Origin: an uncultured Lachnospira sp. | GTDB taxonomy: Bacteria > Bacillota > Clostridia > Lachnospirales > Lachnospiraceae | DNA: 64,000 nucleotides | Reading direction: 5' to 3' | NCBI GenBank assembly: GCA_910585095.1 | Contig: CAJUBU010000002.1 | Coordinates: 18,053 to 82,052, forward strand | In this document: positions 52,732 to 62,856 of the stretch, piece by piece | Layout of the letters: each line of letters starts with the position of its first letter | Position numbering within the stretch: the stretch's first letter is position 1 | Position numbers and translations under genes: made by a program | The notes under the pieces: model-generated | The model's database searches: none | The model's input: the letters and a program-made list of their open reading frames with translations, nothing else | Told to the model about the DNA's origin: nothing

Positions 52732-54023
52732 TATTTAACAATACTTTCTAACACTTCAAAATAATTTTCAAACGTCTTTTTGCAGCATTGATAATCATCT
52801 ATTACAATACCACTTGTACGCAACCCTGCCAACGCAAAAGCCATCGCCATTCTATGGTCTTCATATGTCTTTACAATTCCTGACTGCATTTTTGACGGAA
52901 TAATCCTTATTGCATCTTGCTGTTCTTCTACTGTGATGCCAAGTTTTCTAAGTTCGGTGACAATTCCTGCAATTCTATCTGATTCCTGCAATCGAATATG
53001 TCCAATATTATAAATGTAAGTTGGAGTTTGCGCAAATGCTGCAACAACTGCCATAGTCATTGATTGATCGGAAAAATCATTCATATCAACATCAATTCCA
53101 TCATATCGACCATCTTTTGCGCCAGTAACTAATATCCCCTCATTGGTATCTTTAACCATACAGCCCAATTTTTCTAAGAGATTAATAAATTTTATATCGC
53201 CCTGCATAGAATCTTCATGTACATGCCTTACAAGTGTTTTTCCTCCTGTAATTGCAGCAGCGGCATAAAAATAACATGCGGCGGACACGTCAGGTTCAAT
53301 CTGATACTGTTCTCTCTTATACTTTTCATTTGCCTTAATTTGATAAAGACTATCCTTATGATATACATTACAGCCAAACTCTGCCATCATCTTGGCTGTA
53401 ATTCTTATATACGAACCATCTTTTTTATCACTTGTAATATGGATACTTAGCCCTTCCTTTAAAACTGGCGCAACCATCATAAGCGCACTTAAAAACTGTG
53501 TGCTTTTACTAATGTCAATGTCCACTGTATTAGAAGGCTTTTGTCCTTCAAAATAAGCTCCTTTTACAAGCACTGGCAAAAATCCCTCATTTTCCAAAAA
53601 GGTAAATGTTGCCCCCATGCTTGTCAATGCCTCAAAAAGCGGCTTCATTGGACGCTTTTTCATCTGTTCTGATGCATCAATTTTATATTCTCCATCCGAT
53701 AATGCAAGCATTGCCGTAAGAAATCTTGCCGCTGTTCCAGCACTGCCTACATCAATAGTAGCATTTTTACAAGGAATATTTCCACCCGTTCCAAAAACAG
53801 TTACATTGTAATGGTGTTCATCAATTGCCAACTTATATCCCAACTGTTCAAGGCATGTCAAAAAATGTCTTGAATCATCACTAAATAAAACACCATTTAA
53901 CTGACATACGCCATCAGCAAGTGCCGCCATTAATAAGGCTCTGTTTGTTATACTTTTTGAACCTGGAACTTCCACCACACAATCAACAGGGCAAGTTACT
54001 GGCTTTACTGTATATTGTGACAT
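52731..54023 (-). CDS. aroA: 3-phosphoshikimate 1-carboxyvinyltransferase (EPSP synthase)
   Basis: 430 residues. VEVPGSKSITNRALLMAALA holds the catalytic Lys and Ser region, VGSAGTAARFLTAMLALSDG and RMKKRPMKPL-type segment (EQMKKRPMKPLFEAL) the substrate site, and DRIAG and YEDHRMAMAFALAG the C-terminal motifs. It joins shikimate-3-phosphate and PEP in chorismate synthesis. The other shikimate genes are not in the window. Its end touches a repeat fragment. Confidence 0.95.
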   Translation of the reverse strand: MSQYTVKPVTCPVDCVVEVPGSKSITNRALLMAALADGVCQLNGVLFSDDSRHFLTCLEQLGYKLAIDEHHYNVTVFGTGGNIPCKNATIDVGSAGTAARFLTAMLALSDGEYKIDASEQMKKRPMKPLFEALTSMGATFTFLENEGFLPVLVKGAYFEGQKPSNTVDIDISKSTQFLSALMMVAPVLKEGLSIHITSDKKDGSYIRITAKMMAEFGCNVYHKDSLYQIKANEKYKREQYQIEPDVSAACYFYAAAAITGGKTLVRHVHEDSMQGDIKFINLLEKLGCMVKDTNEGILVTGAKDGRYDGIDVDMNDFSDQSMTMAVVAAFAQTPTYIYNIGHIRLQESDRIAGIVTELRKLGITVEEQQDAIRIIPSKMQSGIVKTYEDHRMAMAFALAGLRTSGIVIDDYQCCKKTFENYFEVLESIVK

Positions 54024-54076
54024 AGTCGCCTCTCTATCTATATATCAATATTTTTATTTACTCTATTACTTATATT

Positions 54077-55459
54077 TTACTCATTTACTCTATCGTCCAT
54101 ATTTTCATATGGTCTATGTCTACCAACATATTTATATGCTGGACGTATAATTTTTCCTGCATTGACAAGCTCCTCTAGCCTATGTGAACACCAGCCAGAT
54201 ATTCTTGATATTGCAAAGATAGGTGTAAATAATTCATCTGGTATACCAAGCATAGAATAGACAAATCCACTATAAAAATCGACATTGGCACATACTGGCT
54301 TAAACATTTGATGTTTATTCATAATTAATTCTCCAGCTTTCTTCTCAACCAATTCATATAAGGCAAATTCTTTTTGCATACCTTTTTCTTCTGACAAATT
54401 TTTTGCATACCTTTTTAGTATAACCGCTCTTGGGTCGGATAATGTATAAACGGCATGTCCCATTCCATAAATTAAGCCAGCTTTATCAAATGCTTCCTTG
54501 TCAAGAATCTTATTTAAATAATTGCAAACTTCTTCCTCATCGTCCCAGTTTTGACAATTCTCCATAATATTCGCAAACATTTTTTGAACTTTAATATTGG
54601 CACCACCATGTTTTGGACCTTTCAATGATGCGATGGATGCAGCAATTGCTGAATAGGTATCTGTTCCTGAGGAAGTGACAACATGTGTTGTAAATGTTGA
54701 ATTATTACCGCCACCATGCTCTGCGTGTAATACTAAGCAAGTATCAAGCACCTTTGCTTCCAACTCTGTAAAATTCCCATCTTCTCTAAGCATATAAAGA
54801 ATATTTTGTGCTATAGAATAATCTTTTTTTGGATTTTTAATAAGAAGTGTTCCATCCAACTTTGAATGTCTGTATGCTTGATACGCATAAACTGCAATAA
54901 GTGGTATCTTTGCAATAAGTTGTAAAGACTGGCGCAATACATTTGGAATTGATATATCATCAGGCTTTTCATCATAAGAATAAAGACTTAATATACTTTT
55001 CATCAGGGAGTTCATCAAATTAGCGCTTGTTGCCTTCATAATAACATCTCTTATAAACGCCCCTGATAATTCTTGAAGGTCTGCCAATATATGAATAAAA
55101 CTTTCATTTTGTTCTTTTGTTGGCAGCTTGCCAAACAATAATAAATATGTAGTTTCTTCAAAGCCATATCGTCCATTTCCAAAACCTTCTATCAGTTCTT
55201 CTACATTATATCCCTGAAAATAAAGACAGCCATCCACTGGAATTTTTCTGCCATTTTCACTTTTAATTCCAACAACATCTGAAATTTCAGTAAGCCCCGT
55301 AAGCACTCCATTACCATTGCTGTCACGAAGCCCTCGTTTTACATCATATTCTACATAAAGTTCTTGATTAATTGAACCAGAGCGCTTACACTGCGCGACC
55401 AATTCATCAAATGAACTTTTCTCAACTGTTGTAAGTTCCATCATCTGTTGATTATTCAT
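54077..55459 (-). CDS. Citrate synthase
   Basis: 460 residues. Catalytic residues are in LHAEHGGGNNSTF (His), YGMGHAVY (His) and ANVDFYSG (Asp). The enzyme condenses acetyl-CoA and oxaloacetate; in fermenting Clostridia it serves glutamate synthesis. It is longer at the N-terminus than the 370-residue Bacillus type (about 50 extra residues), which is common in Lachnospiraceae. It overlaps the upstream gene by 8 bases. Confidence 0.93.
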   Translation of the reverse strand: MNNQQMMELTTVEKSSFDELVAQCKRSGSINQELYVEYDVKRGLRDSNGNGVLTGLTEISDVVGIKSENGRKIPVDGCLYFQGYNVEELIEGFGNGRYGFEETTYLLLFGKLPTKEQNESFIHILADLQELSGAFIRDVIMKATSANLMNSLMKSILSLYSYDEKPDDISIPNVLRQSLQLIAKIPLIAVYAYQAYRHSKLDGTLLIKNPKKDYSIAQNILYMLREDGNFTELEAKVLDTCLVLHAEHGGGNNSTFTTHVVTSSGTDTYSAIAASIASLKGPKHGGANIKVQKMFANIMENCQNWDDEEEVCNYLNKILDKEAFDKAGLIYGMGHAVYTLSDPRAVILKRYAKNLSEEKGMQKEFALYELVEKKAGELIMNKHQMFKPVCANVDFYSGFVYSMLGIPDELFTPIFAISRISGWCSHRLEELVNAGKIIRPAYKYVGRHRPYENMDDRVNE

Positions 55460-55988
55460 ACGTTTCCCCTCCTATTTGGCTTTCCAAAATTTCACAAGCA
55501 GCACGTATCAATTGAATACATGGTCGTTTTTTATAATACTCCTGTGTTCGCTCTGATGGTATCGGACTTGTCATACTTTCCGACACGCTATCTATTGTTG
55601 CTTGTTTTTCTTTCTCATTTGGCTGTTTTACTTTCTTATCAAGCCCTAACAGTTCTCGGCATACAATACTGCCTCCAGAAATCTTTTTAAACTCCTGTGC
55701 CAAATGCTGAACCATCTCATAATTCTTTTCTTTTCCTTTTGGATTGTAATCCGTTGTACAGCCAGACTCAAATCCAGCAACCAGTGCCATAGCGGACATA
55801 CAGCCACAGACTTCCCGCATTCTTCCCATTCCTCCGCCAAAAGATGCCGACATTTTAAGCGCTGTTTTCTCATCAATGCCATATCGATGTGCAAATGGCA
55901 CAAATACCGATTGACTGCAATTATAGCCTTTTCTAAAATAACTTTCTGCCATATCAGCAATTTCATTTATTTTTTCACTATCAGACAC
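55452..55988 (-). CDS. C_GCAxxG_C_C family protein
   Basis: 178 residues from GTG 55988 (GGAGGTGAT, 4-7 bases upstream). The Cys pattern YNCSQSVF ... GCMSAMALVAG ... ESGCTTDY ... IVCRELLG follows the C-GCAxxG-C-C family, although the usual GCA is GCM here. A metal or redox cofactor role is assumed for the family. Overlap with the citrate synthase start suggests one operon. Confidence 0.8.
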   Translation of the reverse strand: MSDSEKINEIADMAESYFRKGYNCSQSVFVPFAHRYGIDEKTALKMSASFGGGMGRMREVCGCMSAMALVAGFESGCTTDYNPKGKEKNYEMVQHLAQEFKKISGGSIVCRELLGLDKKVKQPNEKEKQATIDSVSESMTSPIPSERTQEYYKKRPCIQLIRAACEILESQIGGETYE

Positions 55989-56185
55989 CTTATCACCTCC
56001 AAACACCAATTTCTAGTAATTATGCAATATTTACACGATTTTGTCAAATTGCCTTTAATAAAATTAGGCTAAATTGGACTATCTTTTAAGTTTTACATTT
56101 TTTTTAAAATTTTCTTTAAAAGACTTCAAATAAGGATAAGATATTATTTTGAATATAAATAATTTATAATTTTTCTGTCTTATAG

Positions 56186-56980
56186 CTGCAATTAGAAATA
56201 CATTTAAAATTTACTCCATCTATTATTGATATTGAAATTCAGCTTGTTGAATTAAAGGTATGGGCTGACCGCTCCCTTTTTTATATATCTAAAATGTATG
56301 TCGACCAGATTAAAGCAGGGCAAGACTATGCTAAATTTAAAAAATGTGTTAGCATCAGTATTTTAAATTTTAATCTATTTCCTGATAATTTAAAAAATAA
56401 GCAAAATATTTCGGACCAAGAGAAAATCCTTGATGACGAATTTTATTCTTGCTTCCATATTAGAGAAGATAACCATCATTTTCTATATACTGATAAAATA
56501 GAATTTCATGTAATAGAACTGCCTAAACTTCCAAAAGAATTAAAAGAAAACAGCACCGATATTTTATTATGGGCTAAATTTATCAACGCCGAACGAGAGG
56601 AGGAATTTCAAATGTTAGCTTCTAAAAATACTTATATTGACAGCGCTTATGAACGATTACAAATTATCAGTCAAGATAAACAAAAACAAATGGAATATGA
56701 GGCACGTCAAAAAGCTATTCTTGACCATAATCAGATGGTTCTTGAAGCAACTGAAAAAGGCATGAAACAAGGTATTGAACAAGGTATGAAGCAAGGCATA
56801 AAACAAGGCATCGAACAAGGCATGAAACAAGGTATTGAGCAAGGCATTGAACAAGGATTTGAACACGGCATTGAACATGTGGCTAAAAACCTCATTAATG
56901 AAGGTTATTCAACCGATGAGATTGTTAAATTAACTGGTATTTCTGTTGATATAATCGAAAAAATACAAAAAAATTCTTAA
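56186..56980 (+). pseudogene. Rpn/PD-(D/E)xK nuclease-family gene lacking its N-terminus
   Basis: The frame opens behind a TAG at 56183 with IIDIEIQLVELKVWADRSLF then YISKMYVDQIKAGQDYAKFKK, which is the middle of Rpn (recombination-promoting nuclease/transposase-like) proteins including the E-I-Q core. The first about 80-100 residues, with the usual DDxxFK motif, are missing. ATG 56294 would give 228 residues without a complete nuclease fold. The C-terminal part has a (G-M/I-K/E-Q) tandem repeat. Probably inactive. Confidence 0.65.
56759..56878. repeat. 12-base tandem repeat coding for GMKQ/GIEQ units
   Basis: Ten in-frame variants of GGCATGAAACAA in the Rpn-family remnant, giving a helical GIEQGMKQG repeat. 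Such repeats are common at the C-terminus of this protein family. Confidence 0.7.
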
Positions 56981-57051
56981 ATTTATACTAACATTTGCTA
57001 TTGAAAATAAAAAATCTATTCATATAAATAATATTTTCAAAAGGCTGCAAG

Positions 57052-57177
57052 GTCAAGCAAATGTCCGCAATCTGCTTCACTGCTTACTTAAATCTTCTAG
57101 CTACTATCACAACACAAGTCTCCACCGCTTATATCTTTATAATATTAAAGCGGAGGGAGACTTACTTGATAAGATTA
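57052..57177. repeat. dispersed repeat family A, copy 5 (long form)
   Basis: Starts GTCAAGCAAATGTCCGCAAT and ends ACTTGATAAGATTA. It carries the insert with AAGTCTCC-A-CCGCTT (57116-57130) pairing with 57148-57163, homologous in position and sequence to the third hairpin of copy 2. Confidence 0.65.
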
Positions 57178-57224
57178 ATATCTATAAAAATAGAACTTCT
57201 TAACCTTATCAAATTTTTTATATT

Positions 57225-57767
57225 TCACCCCTTTGTACTCTTTTCCCACAAAATAGCTTTATATAACTGCTTTAAATCTTTATCAGTACAACTTGTAAAA
57301 CCTTCCTTTGACAACACTTCCCACTCATATTCTCCACTAAATAGATAAATATTATCTTTATCCTCACTTAAAAATTTTATATCCTGCCAATGAACAATAT
57401 TCACTTTATCATCTGTTGCTTTTTTTACCTCAATATTTTCAGAATCTATTTCATAATAAAAAGTTTGTCCAACTTTAAATGAATATTTTTCTCGAAAAGA
57501 AATCTGTTTATTTTTATCAAGATAATACATTCCAATAAAAAGGCATCCAATACATATTACTCCAAATAAAATAACAGCAATCATATTAATAGATTCATTT
57601 GCCGCAAAATTACGTGCCATAATACTCACCATTACCATTCCTGACGTTAGCCCTGCAAAATTAAATAATAACTTTTTCTTTTTATATGTTTCATTATTAT
57701 AATTACTGGCTATAGCTGCTTTTTCTAATGTTTTGTCCGTATATGTCGTCGTATTTTTAATAACCAT
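57225..57767 (-). CDS. YcxB-like membrane protein
   Basis: 180 residues with two adjacent membrane helices (FNFAGLTSGMVMVSIMA and MIAVILFGVICIGCLFIGMY), then a soluble domain. The end WQDIKFLSEDKDNIYLFSGE ... LSKEGFTSCTDKD follows the YcxB-like pattern. No function is known. It stands alone between repeats; AAGGGA precedes the ATG. Confidence 0.6.
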   Translation of the reverse strand: MVIKNTTTYTDKTLEKAAIASNYNNETYKKKKLLFNFAGLTSGMVMVSIMARNFAANESINMIAVILFGVICIGCLFIGMYYLDKNKQISFREKYSFKVGQTFYYEIDSENIEVKKATDDKVNIVHWQDIKFLSEDKDNIYLFSGEYEWEVLSKEGFTSCTDKDLKQLYKAILWEKSTKG

Positions 57768-58188
57768 TATTGACGTCCCTTTCCAAAAAATTTATACTTA
57801 TAATTAATTGTAAAATGAATTTTTTATTATTTATCCTATCAAGCTTAGTCTCACAAATCAAGTTAAATATCTCACAGCAAGCTGTAATGTATCTAAAGAA
57901 GCTATGATATTTGACTCTCACGACAGTCATCAAATAAATAGGCGAGCCACAACCTATCCGCTTAGCATGTTGCTTGTGGGAATAAAAGTCAAGCGGATAT
58001 TCACAATCCGCTACGCTACTTGATGAGGTTAAAAAATTCTGTATAAAATTTAACTTATTTTACAAACTAAATAAGATTTTATAAATAATTTGTTTCTACC
58101 TGATTCTTAATGCAAAATTACTAAAATCTTTATTTTTATATACTAAAAATTTTTATATACCAAAAACATCAAAAAATGGAGGATTCTT
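57768..58188. other. intergenic region between the YcxB-like and SDR genes
   Basis: 421 bases without an ORF. It holds a hairpin with TATTTGA/TCAAATA ends (about 57908-57938) and the short family A repeat at 57988-58035. The gene pair is divergent, so promoters for both should lie here, but I could not single them out. Confidence 0.45.
57988..58035. repeat. dispersed repeat family A, copy 6 (short form)
   Basis: GTCAAGCGGATATTCACAAT, then CCGCTACGCTACTTGATGAG and GTTAAAAA. AGCGGAT/ATCCGCT forms a 7-bp hairpin, and the outer TCAAG/CTTGA can close it. This is the best reference for the minimal repeat. Confidence 0.7.
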
Positions 58189-58962
58189 ATGGCAACAGCA
58201 TGTATCACAGGCGCCAGTTCTGGGATTGGTCGAGCATTTGCAATTCACTTAAGCAAAATGGGATATCATCTTATATTGATATCAAGAAATACTTATAAAT
58301 TAAAAAAATTAGCAAAAAAATTAAATACCACATGTAAAATTATTTATTGTGATTTATCAAATGAAAATTCATGTCGCAGTCTTGCTAATCAATTAAAAAA
58401 ATACAATATAGATATCTTAATTAACAATGCTGGATTTGGAGATTTGGGGGAATTTGGCAAAACAAGTCTTTTAAAAGACCTTGATATGATTCATGTCAAT
58501 ATAAAAGCAACACATATTCTTACAAAAGAGCTGATTCCTCAATTTGTCAAACGTGACAGGGGTTATATTATGAATGTTTCTTCCAGTGCAGGATTATTAC
58601 CTGGCGGACCGCATATGGCAACTTATTATGCTACAAAAGCATATGTTACTAGTTTAACTTGTTCTATCTACCAAGAATTAAAAGAATCTAAAAGTCATGT
58701 GCATATCTGCGCATTATGTCCAGGTCCTGTTCAGACAAATTTTAATAAAGTTGCTAATGTCCAATTTTCTATAAATGGAATATCTGCATCGTATTGTGCA
58801 ACCTATGGACTTAAAAAAATGTTTCAAAAAAAGCTGCTTATTATACCAACATTTTATATGAAAGCCGCTGTCTGGGCAATGAATAAAACACCTCGCAAAA
58901 TAGCACTTGCAATTACCTCACATCAACAGCACAAAAAATATAATAAATCAAAAGCTTTATAA
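58189..58962 (+). CDS. Short-chain dehydrogenase/reductase
   Basis: 257 residues. The cofactor motif TGASSGIGRAFA, the NNAG motif (DILINNAGFGDLG) and the catalytic Ser ... Tyr-x-x-x-Lys (MNVSSSAG ... YYATKAYV) are all present, so it should be active. It resembles the DltE/YqjQ-like oxidoreductases. The substrate is unknown. GGAGG lies 6 bases before the ATG. Confidence 0.9.
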   Translation: MATACITGASSGIGRAFAIHLSKMGYHLILISRNTYKLKKLAKKLNTTCKIIYCDLSNENSCRSLANQLKKYNIDILINNAGFGDLGEFGKTSLLKDLDMIHVNIKATHILTKELIPQFVKRDRGYIMNVSSSAGLLPGGPHMATYYATKAYVTSLTCSIYQELKESKSHVHICALCPGPVQTNFNKVANVQFSINGISASYCATYGLKKMFQKKLLIIPTFYMKAAVWAMNKTPRKIALAITSHQQHKKYNKSKAL

Positions 58963-59054
58963 TTTATTATTTTTACAAAAAAATAATAGTGTATATAAGC
59001 AAAATATTATTACTTACACAAATCCATTTTTATTTTCTTATAAGCACTGTGAAA

Positions 59055-59975
59055 TTACTCTTTTCGCAGTGCTTGTGCAATATCACTTATCTTTCTAAGC
59101 CGATGATTTACGCCTGATTTTCCAACAGGTGGAGAAAGTCGCTCTCCAATATCCTTAAGATTCATATCTGGATTTTCAAGACGAATCATCGCTACATTAT
59201 ACAAAGGCTCTTTCAGATAACCAAGCCCCATTGTATCTCTGATATATTCTATATCTTTAATCTGTTTTACTGCCGCTTCAACCGTCTTATTGATATTGGC
59301 AGTCTCACAGTTTACCTTTCGATTTACATCATTGCGCATACCTTTTAAAATCATTACATTATATAAATCCATCTGTGAGACAAACGCTCCCATAACATTA
59401 AGGCAGTCCGTAATATGATTGCCTTCTTTGATATAAGTAATATAATTATTTTTTCTGGCAATGACTTTGGCGTCCAATTCAAAAAATGCAAACATTTCTT
59501 TAAGCTGTATTGCATCGGTCTGATTGGTACACACGATTTCATAATGATAGGATTTATTGGGATCACTTATAGACCCTGCTGCCAAAAAAGCCCCTCTTAT
59601 AAAAGCTCTTTTGCAACACTCCTTTTGTACAAGCAAGGAATTATTCAGCATTTTTCTTTCTGAATCATTCCACTTGATTGCCATTAATATTTTTTCAGTA
59701 ACACTTTTATTTTGTATTTTTATATTAATAATATTATTTTTTTTGCCTTCATATTGCAATGCAATATCTTTGTTTGATACATTAAATGCACATTTTATTA
59801 ACTGTACAAAAACATCTGCCACAATATCATTTTCTGTTGTTGCACAAAGTCCATCCCATTGATTACAGGTATTTGCACAAAATGCCATAATAGCGGCAAG
59901 TTCTGCTATCTGACAATCTTTGGCAGTATCAATTTTATGTTTTAATTCTTCTTTAACTTGTGATGAAAAAGACAT
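59055..59975 (-). CDS. whiA: Sporulation/cell-division regulator WhiA
   Basis: 306 residues from ATG 59975 (AAAGGA upstream). It begins MSFSSQVKEELKHKIDTAKD; a LAGLIDADG-like N-terminal domain (FIRGAFLAAGSISDPNKSYH) is followed by the HTH region (LKDIGERLSPPVGKSGVNHR). In Gram-positive bacteria WhiA is a DNA-binding protein affecting division and, in Streptomyces, sporulation. It overlaps the rapZ stop, as usual. Confidence 0.95.
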   Translation of the reverse strand: MSFSSQVKEELKHKIDTAKDCQIAELAAIMAFCANTCNQWDGLCATTENDIVADVFVQLIKCAFNVSNKDIALQYEGKKNNIINIKIQNKSVTEKILMAIKWNDSERKMLNNSLLVQKECCKRAFIRGAFLAAGSISDPNKSYHYEIVCTNQTDAIQLKEMFAFFELDAKVIARKNNYITYIKEGNHITDCLNVMGAFVSQMDLYNVMILKGMRNDVNRKVNCETANINKTVEAAVKQIKDIEYIRDTMGLGYLKEPLYNVAMIRLENPDMNLKDIGERLSPPVGKSGVNHRLRKISDIAQALRKE

Positions 59976-59976
59976 T

Positions 59977-60846
59977 TCAATCCTTTCGTTTGGAATCCTT
60001 ATCAATATCCCGATGTTCCACTTTACAGCCGTATTTACTCGTCTTTAATGTTTTTGCAACTGCATTTGCAAGCGTAACAGAGCGATGTTTTCCACCTGTA
60101 CAGCCAATGGCAATAACAAGGCTATTTTTACCCTCTGTCACATAATTTGGAAGTAAAAACGCAATTAAATCTGTTACTTTTGATAAAAAAATATGTGCCG
60201 TCTCAAATCCCATAACATAATCTTGTATTGCCTTATCATTTCCTGTCTGATATTTTAACTTTTCTATATAATAGGGATTAGGCAAAAAACGCACATCAAA
60301 TACTAAATCAGCATCTGATGGTATTCCATACTTAAAGCCAAACGATAATACAGTAACAAATAAATTATTATAAGACTCTTCACCAACAAATAATTTTTCC
60401 AATTGCTGTTTTAATTCTCTAGTAAGCATTTGGCTGGTATCCATAATGTAATCGGCACGATTTCTTAAAAACTGCATCTGTTTTCGCTCAACAACAATAG
60501 CATGGTCAACACGGTCATCTTTTGCTAATGGATGTGTTCTTCTTGTCTCTTTATATCGTTTTACTAAAACATCATCATTGGCATCTAAAAACAAAATTTT
60601 ACATTCATAATTTTCAGACTTCATTTCATCTAAAATGGGTTCCATATCATTTATAGAAACTGCATTTCTGATATCAACGCCTAGCGCAATATTAGAATAA
60701 CCTTTTTGCCCTTCTGCCAACTGGGCAAATCTTGGAATAAGCTCAATAGGCATATTGTCTACACAGTAATATCCACAGTCTTCCAATACATTAAGCGCTG
60801 TTGATTTGCCAGCTCCAGACATTCCTGTAACTATTATAATCTTCAT
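59977..60846 (-). CDS. rapZ: RapZ/YvcJ family RNase adapter, nucleotide-binding
   Basis: 289 residues. Walker A GMSGAGKST at 8-16; the C-terminal domain has GCTGGKHRSV, conserved in RapZ. In E. coli RapZ delivers GlmZ RNA to RNase E. In Firmicutes the role of YvcJ is less clear; it hydrolyses GTP and binds nucleotides. Order murB-rapZ-whiA is conserved in Clostridia. Confidence 0.95.
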   Translation of the reverse strand: MKIIIVTGMSGAGKSTALNVLEDCGYYCVDNMPIELIPRFAQLAEGQKGYSNIALGVDIRNAVSINDMEPILDEMKSENYECKILFLDANDDVLVKRYKETRRTHPLAKDDRVDHAIVVERKQMQFLRNRADYIMDTSQMLTRELKQQLEKLFVGEESYNNLFVTVLSFGFKYGIPSDADLVFDVRFLPNPYYIEKLKYQTGNDKAIQDYVMGFETAHIFLSKVTDLIAFLLPNYVTEGKNSLVIAIGCTGGKHRSVTLANAVAKTLKTSKYGCKVEHRDIDKDSKRKD

Positions 60847-60989
60847 AGTTTATCTCCAATATTCTCAAAAAATACACTCATATTTTTTAGTATATATATC
60901 TTCAATATTTGTTTTTACTAACTGTTTTTCAAATATATATTTAGCTTTTGTGCTGCAACTGATTTTAAGAGCAGTTAATAACTCCATTT

Positions 60990-61928
60990 TCATCCGTCAA
61001 TAAACCCTAATTTTTTCACTTCTAATTCAAGCTTTACTCCTGTTTGTTCCTGTACAATACGCGCAACTTCGTCTGTTAATTTTATAAAGTCCTGTGCTGT
61101 TGCCATCCCTGTATTGACAACAAAGCCCGCATGTTTTTCAGAAACCTGAACTCCTCCAACTCTAAATCCTTTAAGACCAGCATCTGATATTAGTTTACCC
61201 GCATAAAACCCCTGTGGTCTTTTAAATGTACTGCCTGCACTTGGATATTCTAATGGCTGTTTTTCTTTTCTAAGAGCAGCTAACGATTCCATCTTTTCCT
61301 TAATTGCTTTTGGGTCATCTTGTTTAAGTTCAATGACTGCCTCAAGCACAATATAATTTTTTTCTTGAATAATACTTTTTCGATAGCCTAATTCCAGCGC
61401 TTCTTTTGATAATTCTATTAAATTTCCATCTCTGTCACAAACTGTTGCTGACAAAATAACATCTTTTAACTCACTGCCATATGCCCCTGCATTCATGCAA
61501 ACACCACCGCCCAAGCTTCCCGGAATGCCACTGGCAAACTCGAATCCTGTACAACCTTCTTTAGCCGCTATAGTTGCCAACTTTATCATACTAATACCTG
61601 AAAAAGCCTTGAATTGCACTGTTTTTCTATCTTTACACCAACAAATGCTATAATCAGAATAATGATGATATAATTGTATAATAACACCTCGAAAACCATC
61701 ATCACTGACAAGAAGATTACTGCCATTACCAATTACATAATAATTTATATTAAAATTTTTTAATGCTTGTATTAATTGCGGTATTTGTCTTAAATCTGTC
61801 GGAGTGACAAAACAATCTGCTGGTCCGCCTATTTTTAAAGTCGTATGATGTTTCATTGGTTCTGACAACTTTACACGTTCTTTTCCAACAATTTTTTGTA
61901 TGTATTGTACTATATGATTATCAATCAT
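60990..61928 (-). CDS. murB: UDP-N-acetylmuramate dehydrogenase
   Basis: 312 residues from ATG 61928 (GGAGAG 7 bases upstream, overlapping the glk stop by 8 bases). FAD-binding motifs (YYVIGNGSNLLVSDDGF, FASGIPGSLGGGVCMNAGAY) and the catalytic Ser in EYPSAGSTFKRP are intact; the latter is the form typical of type II MurB. It makes UDP-MurNAc for peptidoglycan. Confidence 0.95.
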   Translation of the reverse strand: MIDNHIVQYIQKIVGKERVKLSEPMKHHTTLKIGGPADCFVTPTDLRQIPQLIQALKNFNINYYVIGNGSNLLVSDDGFRGVIIQLYHHYSDYSICWCKDRKTVQFKAFSGISMIKLATIAAKEGCTGFEFASGIPGSLGGGVCMNAGAYGSELKDVILSATVCDRDGNLIELSKEALELGYRKSIIQEKNYIVLEAVIELKQDDPKAIKEKMESLAALRKEKQPLEYPSAGSTFKRPQGFYAGKLISDAGLKGFRVGGVQVSEKHAGFVVNTGMATAQDFIKLTDEVARIVQEQTGVKLELEVKKLGFIDG

Positions 61929-62856
61929 TCTCGCTCTCTCCATGAACAGACTGCAAATCTCCCAATACCAATTTTGCTGCGCCATATATACCAGCATCAT
62001 TTTCTAACAATGCCTTTACTATAGTAGTATCTTTGCTGGCATGAAATGCAAACATTTGATAATATTTTCTAATTTTTTGTAAAAAATATTCGCCTGCTGC
62101 CGATACGCCGCCGCCTATAATAAAACATTCGGGATCGACAACACCAGCTATACAAGCCATTCCCTTTGCAAGATATTTTGATACATTCTCTATTACAGCA
62201 TCCATTGCTTTATCGCCAGCTATCGCCTTGTCAAACGCCTCTTTTGCATTGTTTGTTCCTGCAAGCCTTGCAATTCCTGATGCGGAAGCCACTTGCTCAA
62301 GACACCCTGTATTTCCGCAAGAACACGCATAATCAAGACCTTCCACAACTGGAAGATGTCCTATCTCAGCAGCAGCGCCATGAAATCCATTAACAATGTG
62401 TCCATCAAGAATAAGTCCGCCTCCGACACCTGTTCCAATCGTAAGCATCATAATGCTATGATATCCTTTTCCGCTCCCTTTGAAAAATTCTCCAAGCGCG
62501 GCAACATTCGCATCATTTGCTATATGAATACAATCTTTAGAAACATTTATCATCTTAGACAGTTCGTCTGCAACATAAACCACACCCCAGCCCAAGTTAA
62601 CACATTTATTAACAGCGCCATCATTTCGGATTGCACCTGGAATACCAATACCAATACCTAAAATATCCGAAATTTGAATTGCATTTTTTTCAATCGTTTT
62701 AATAATATACTGTGCAATATCTACTAAAATATATTTGCCATTTTCCTGCGTTCTGGTAGGAATTTCCTCCTTTATGACAAGCTCTGCATCACCGTCAAAC
62801 ACACCGCACTTAATGGTACTCCCGCCTATATCAATGCCAAATATTGTCTTACTCAT
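61921..62856 (-). CDS. glk: ROK-family glucokinase
   Basis: 311 residues from ATG 62856, directly behind the ribosome binding site GGCGGTGAT within the end of hprK. MSKTIFGIDIGGSTIKCGVF is the phosphate-binding loop; CSCGNTGCLEQVASASG holds the zinc cysteines of the ROK family. It phosphorylates glucose after uptake by non-PTS routes. Overlap with hprK suggests shared regulation of carbon use. Confidence 0.9.
   Translation of the reverse strand: MSKTIFGIDIGGSTIKCGVFDGDAELVIKEEIPTRTQENGKYILVDIAQYIIKTIEKNAIQISDILGIGIGIPGAIRNDGAVNKCVNLGWGVVYVADELSKMINVSKDCIHIANDANVAALGEFFKGSGKGYHSIMMLTIGTGVGGGLILDGHIVNGFHGAAAEIGHLPVVEGLDYACSCGNTGCLEQVASASGIARLAGTNNAKEAFDKAIAGDKAMDAVIENVSKYLAKGMACIAGVVDPECFIIGGGVSAAGEYFLQKIRKYYQMFAFHASKDTTIVKALLENDAGIYGAAKLVLGDLQSVHGESEND

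Noticed and set aside
59042..59074. AAGCACTG/CAGTGCTT hairpin over the whiA stop, considered as a terminator
   Set aside because: No T-run on either side; it may be chance or a weak pause site.
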